From Polytrichum commune (taxonomy: Eukaryota; Streptophyta; Polytrichopsida; Polytrichales; Polytrichaceae): a stretch of 64,000 nt of DNA. The notes below the pieces were generated by a model. That model saw only the letters and a program-made list of their open reading frames with translations. It made no database searches and had not been told where the DNA came from. Positions 63,887-64,000 of this stretch are shown here, piece by piece (positions within the stretch are counted from its first letter, which is position 1; every line of letters begins with the position of its first letter). Position numbers and translations under genes: made by a program. The DNA is taken from NCBI GenBank assembly GCA_950295325.1, contig OX485806.1, positions 16,742,001-16,806,000 on the forward strand, given 5' to 3'.

Positions 63887-63996
63887 GGTACATCAAATTC
63901 GACAATGTGGTTGTCCGGTACAATCTGCTCAACAATTCCTCTCATAAAGTGGCAAGAACAGCTCTAGAATACTTCACTCCTCGGACAGTGTCGAAG
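63887..63996 (+). CDS. Possible internal exon at the right edge
   Basis: An acceptor-like TTGCTTACAG precedes an open stretch reading YIKFDNVVVRYNLLN then VARTALEYFTPRTVSK, ending at GAAG|GTGA at the window end. The borders fit splice sites and the peptide looks protein-like, but one exon is not enough to name a family. Chance is possible. Confidence 0.25.
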
Positions 63997-64000
63997 GTGA

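Noticed and set aside
1-64000. tRNA, rRNA, CRISPR or LTR retrotransposon
   Set aside because: I looked for T-loop consensus, rRNA-like stretches, regular repeat-spacer arrays and paired LTRs with primer sites, and found none that I could support by eye.

Overview
This window looks like nuclear DNA of a land plant, in a gene-poor, transposon-rich and AT-rich stretch. The evidence is intron-rich genes with GT-AG borders, a Ser-rich plastid-type leader on one protein, typical plant 5' leaders (CT-rich tracts, 'aaaccctaa'), and many small terminal-inverted-repeat (TIR) elements next to decayed LINE fragments with an RNase H domain. A kynurenine 3-monooxygenase-like gene would fit a non-seed plant or one that keeps tryptophan degradation, but the species cannot be fixed from sequence alone. 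All gene models were assembled by eye from splice borders and reading frame; no RNA or homology search was available.

Three genes can be joined completely. (1) A minus-strand tandem-rhodanese gene at 9894-15235, 9 exons, 419 aa. (2) A minus-strand FAD monooxygenase of the kynurenine 3-monooxygenase type at 24932-31306, 12 exons, 583 aa, with an N-terminal leader and a C-terminal membrane anchor. (3) A plus-strand DUF2358 protein at 50185-52903, 3 exons, 413 aa, with a probable plastid leader. The 3' exons of a small Cys-motif (CHCH-like) gene lie at 16808-17641 on the minus strand; its first exon is uncertain. Possible gene edges lie at 1-57 (minus) and 63887-63996 (plus). The genes show no operon-like arrangement or obvious shared function.

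Layout: 1-9.9 kb is transposon debris. It holds a 1.28-kb hAT-like element with an 8-bp target duplication (2083-3361), a LINE 3' fragment (about 4470-6180), and a shorter relative of the same element nested inside that LINE (5327-5824). 9.9-19.3 kb holds the rhodanese and CHCH-like genes, whose introns and flanks are full of imperfect tandem duplications. 19.3-24.2 kb is mostly empty apart from a 200-bp hairpin and a decayed TIR element. 24.9-31.3 kb is the monooxygenase gene, with a 285-bp tandem duplication and a foldback element upstream. 33.4-49 kb is intergenic, with at least five TIR-element families. 50-53 kb is the DUF2358 gene. 54-64 kb holds a second LINE RNase H fragment and a second intact copy of the 513-bp TAA-flanked element, and otherwise nothing recognisable.

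I saw no rRNA, tRNA, CRISPR array or clear LTR retrotransposon. I do not see a clearly new biological system. The most unusual points are the LINE 3' domain beyond RNase H, the half-inactive tandem rhodanese with a duplicated splice acceptor and exon start in its first intron, and the internal GC-rich cargo in the hAT-like element.
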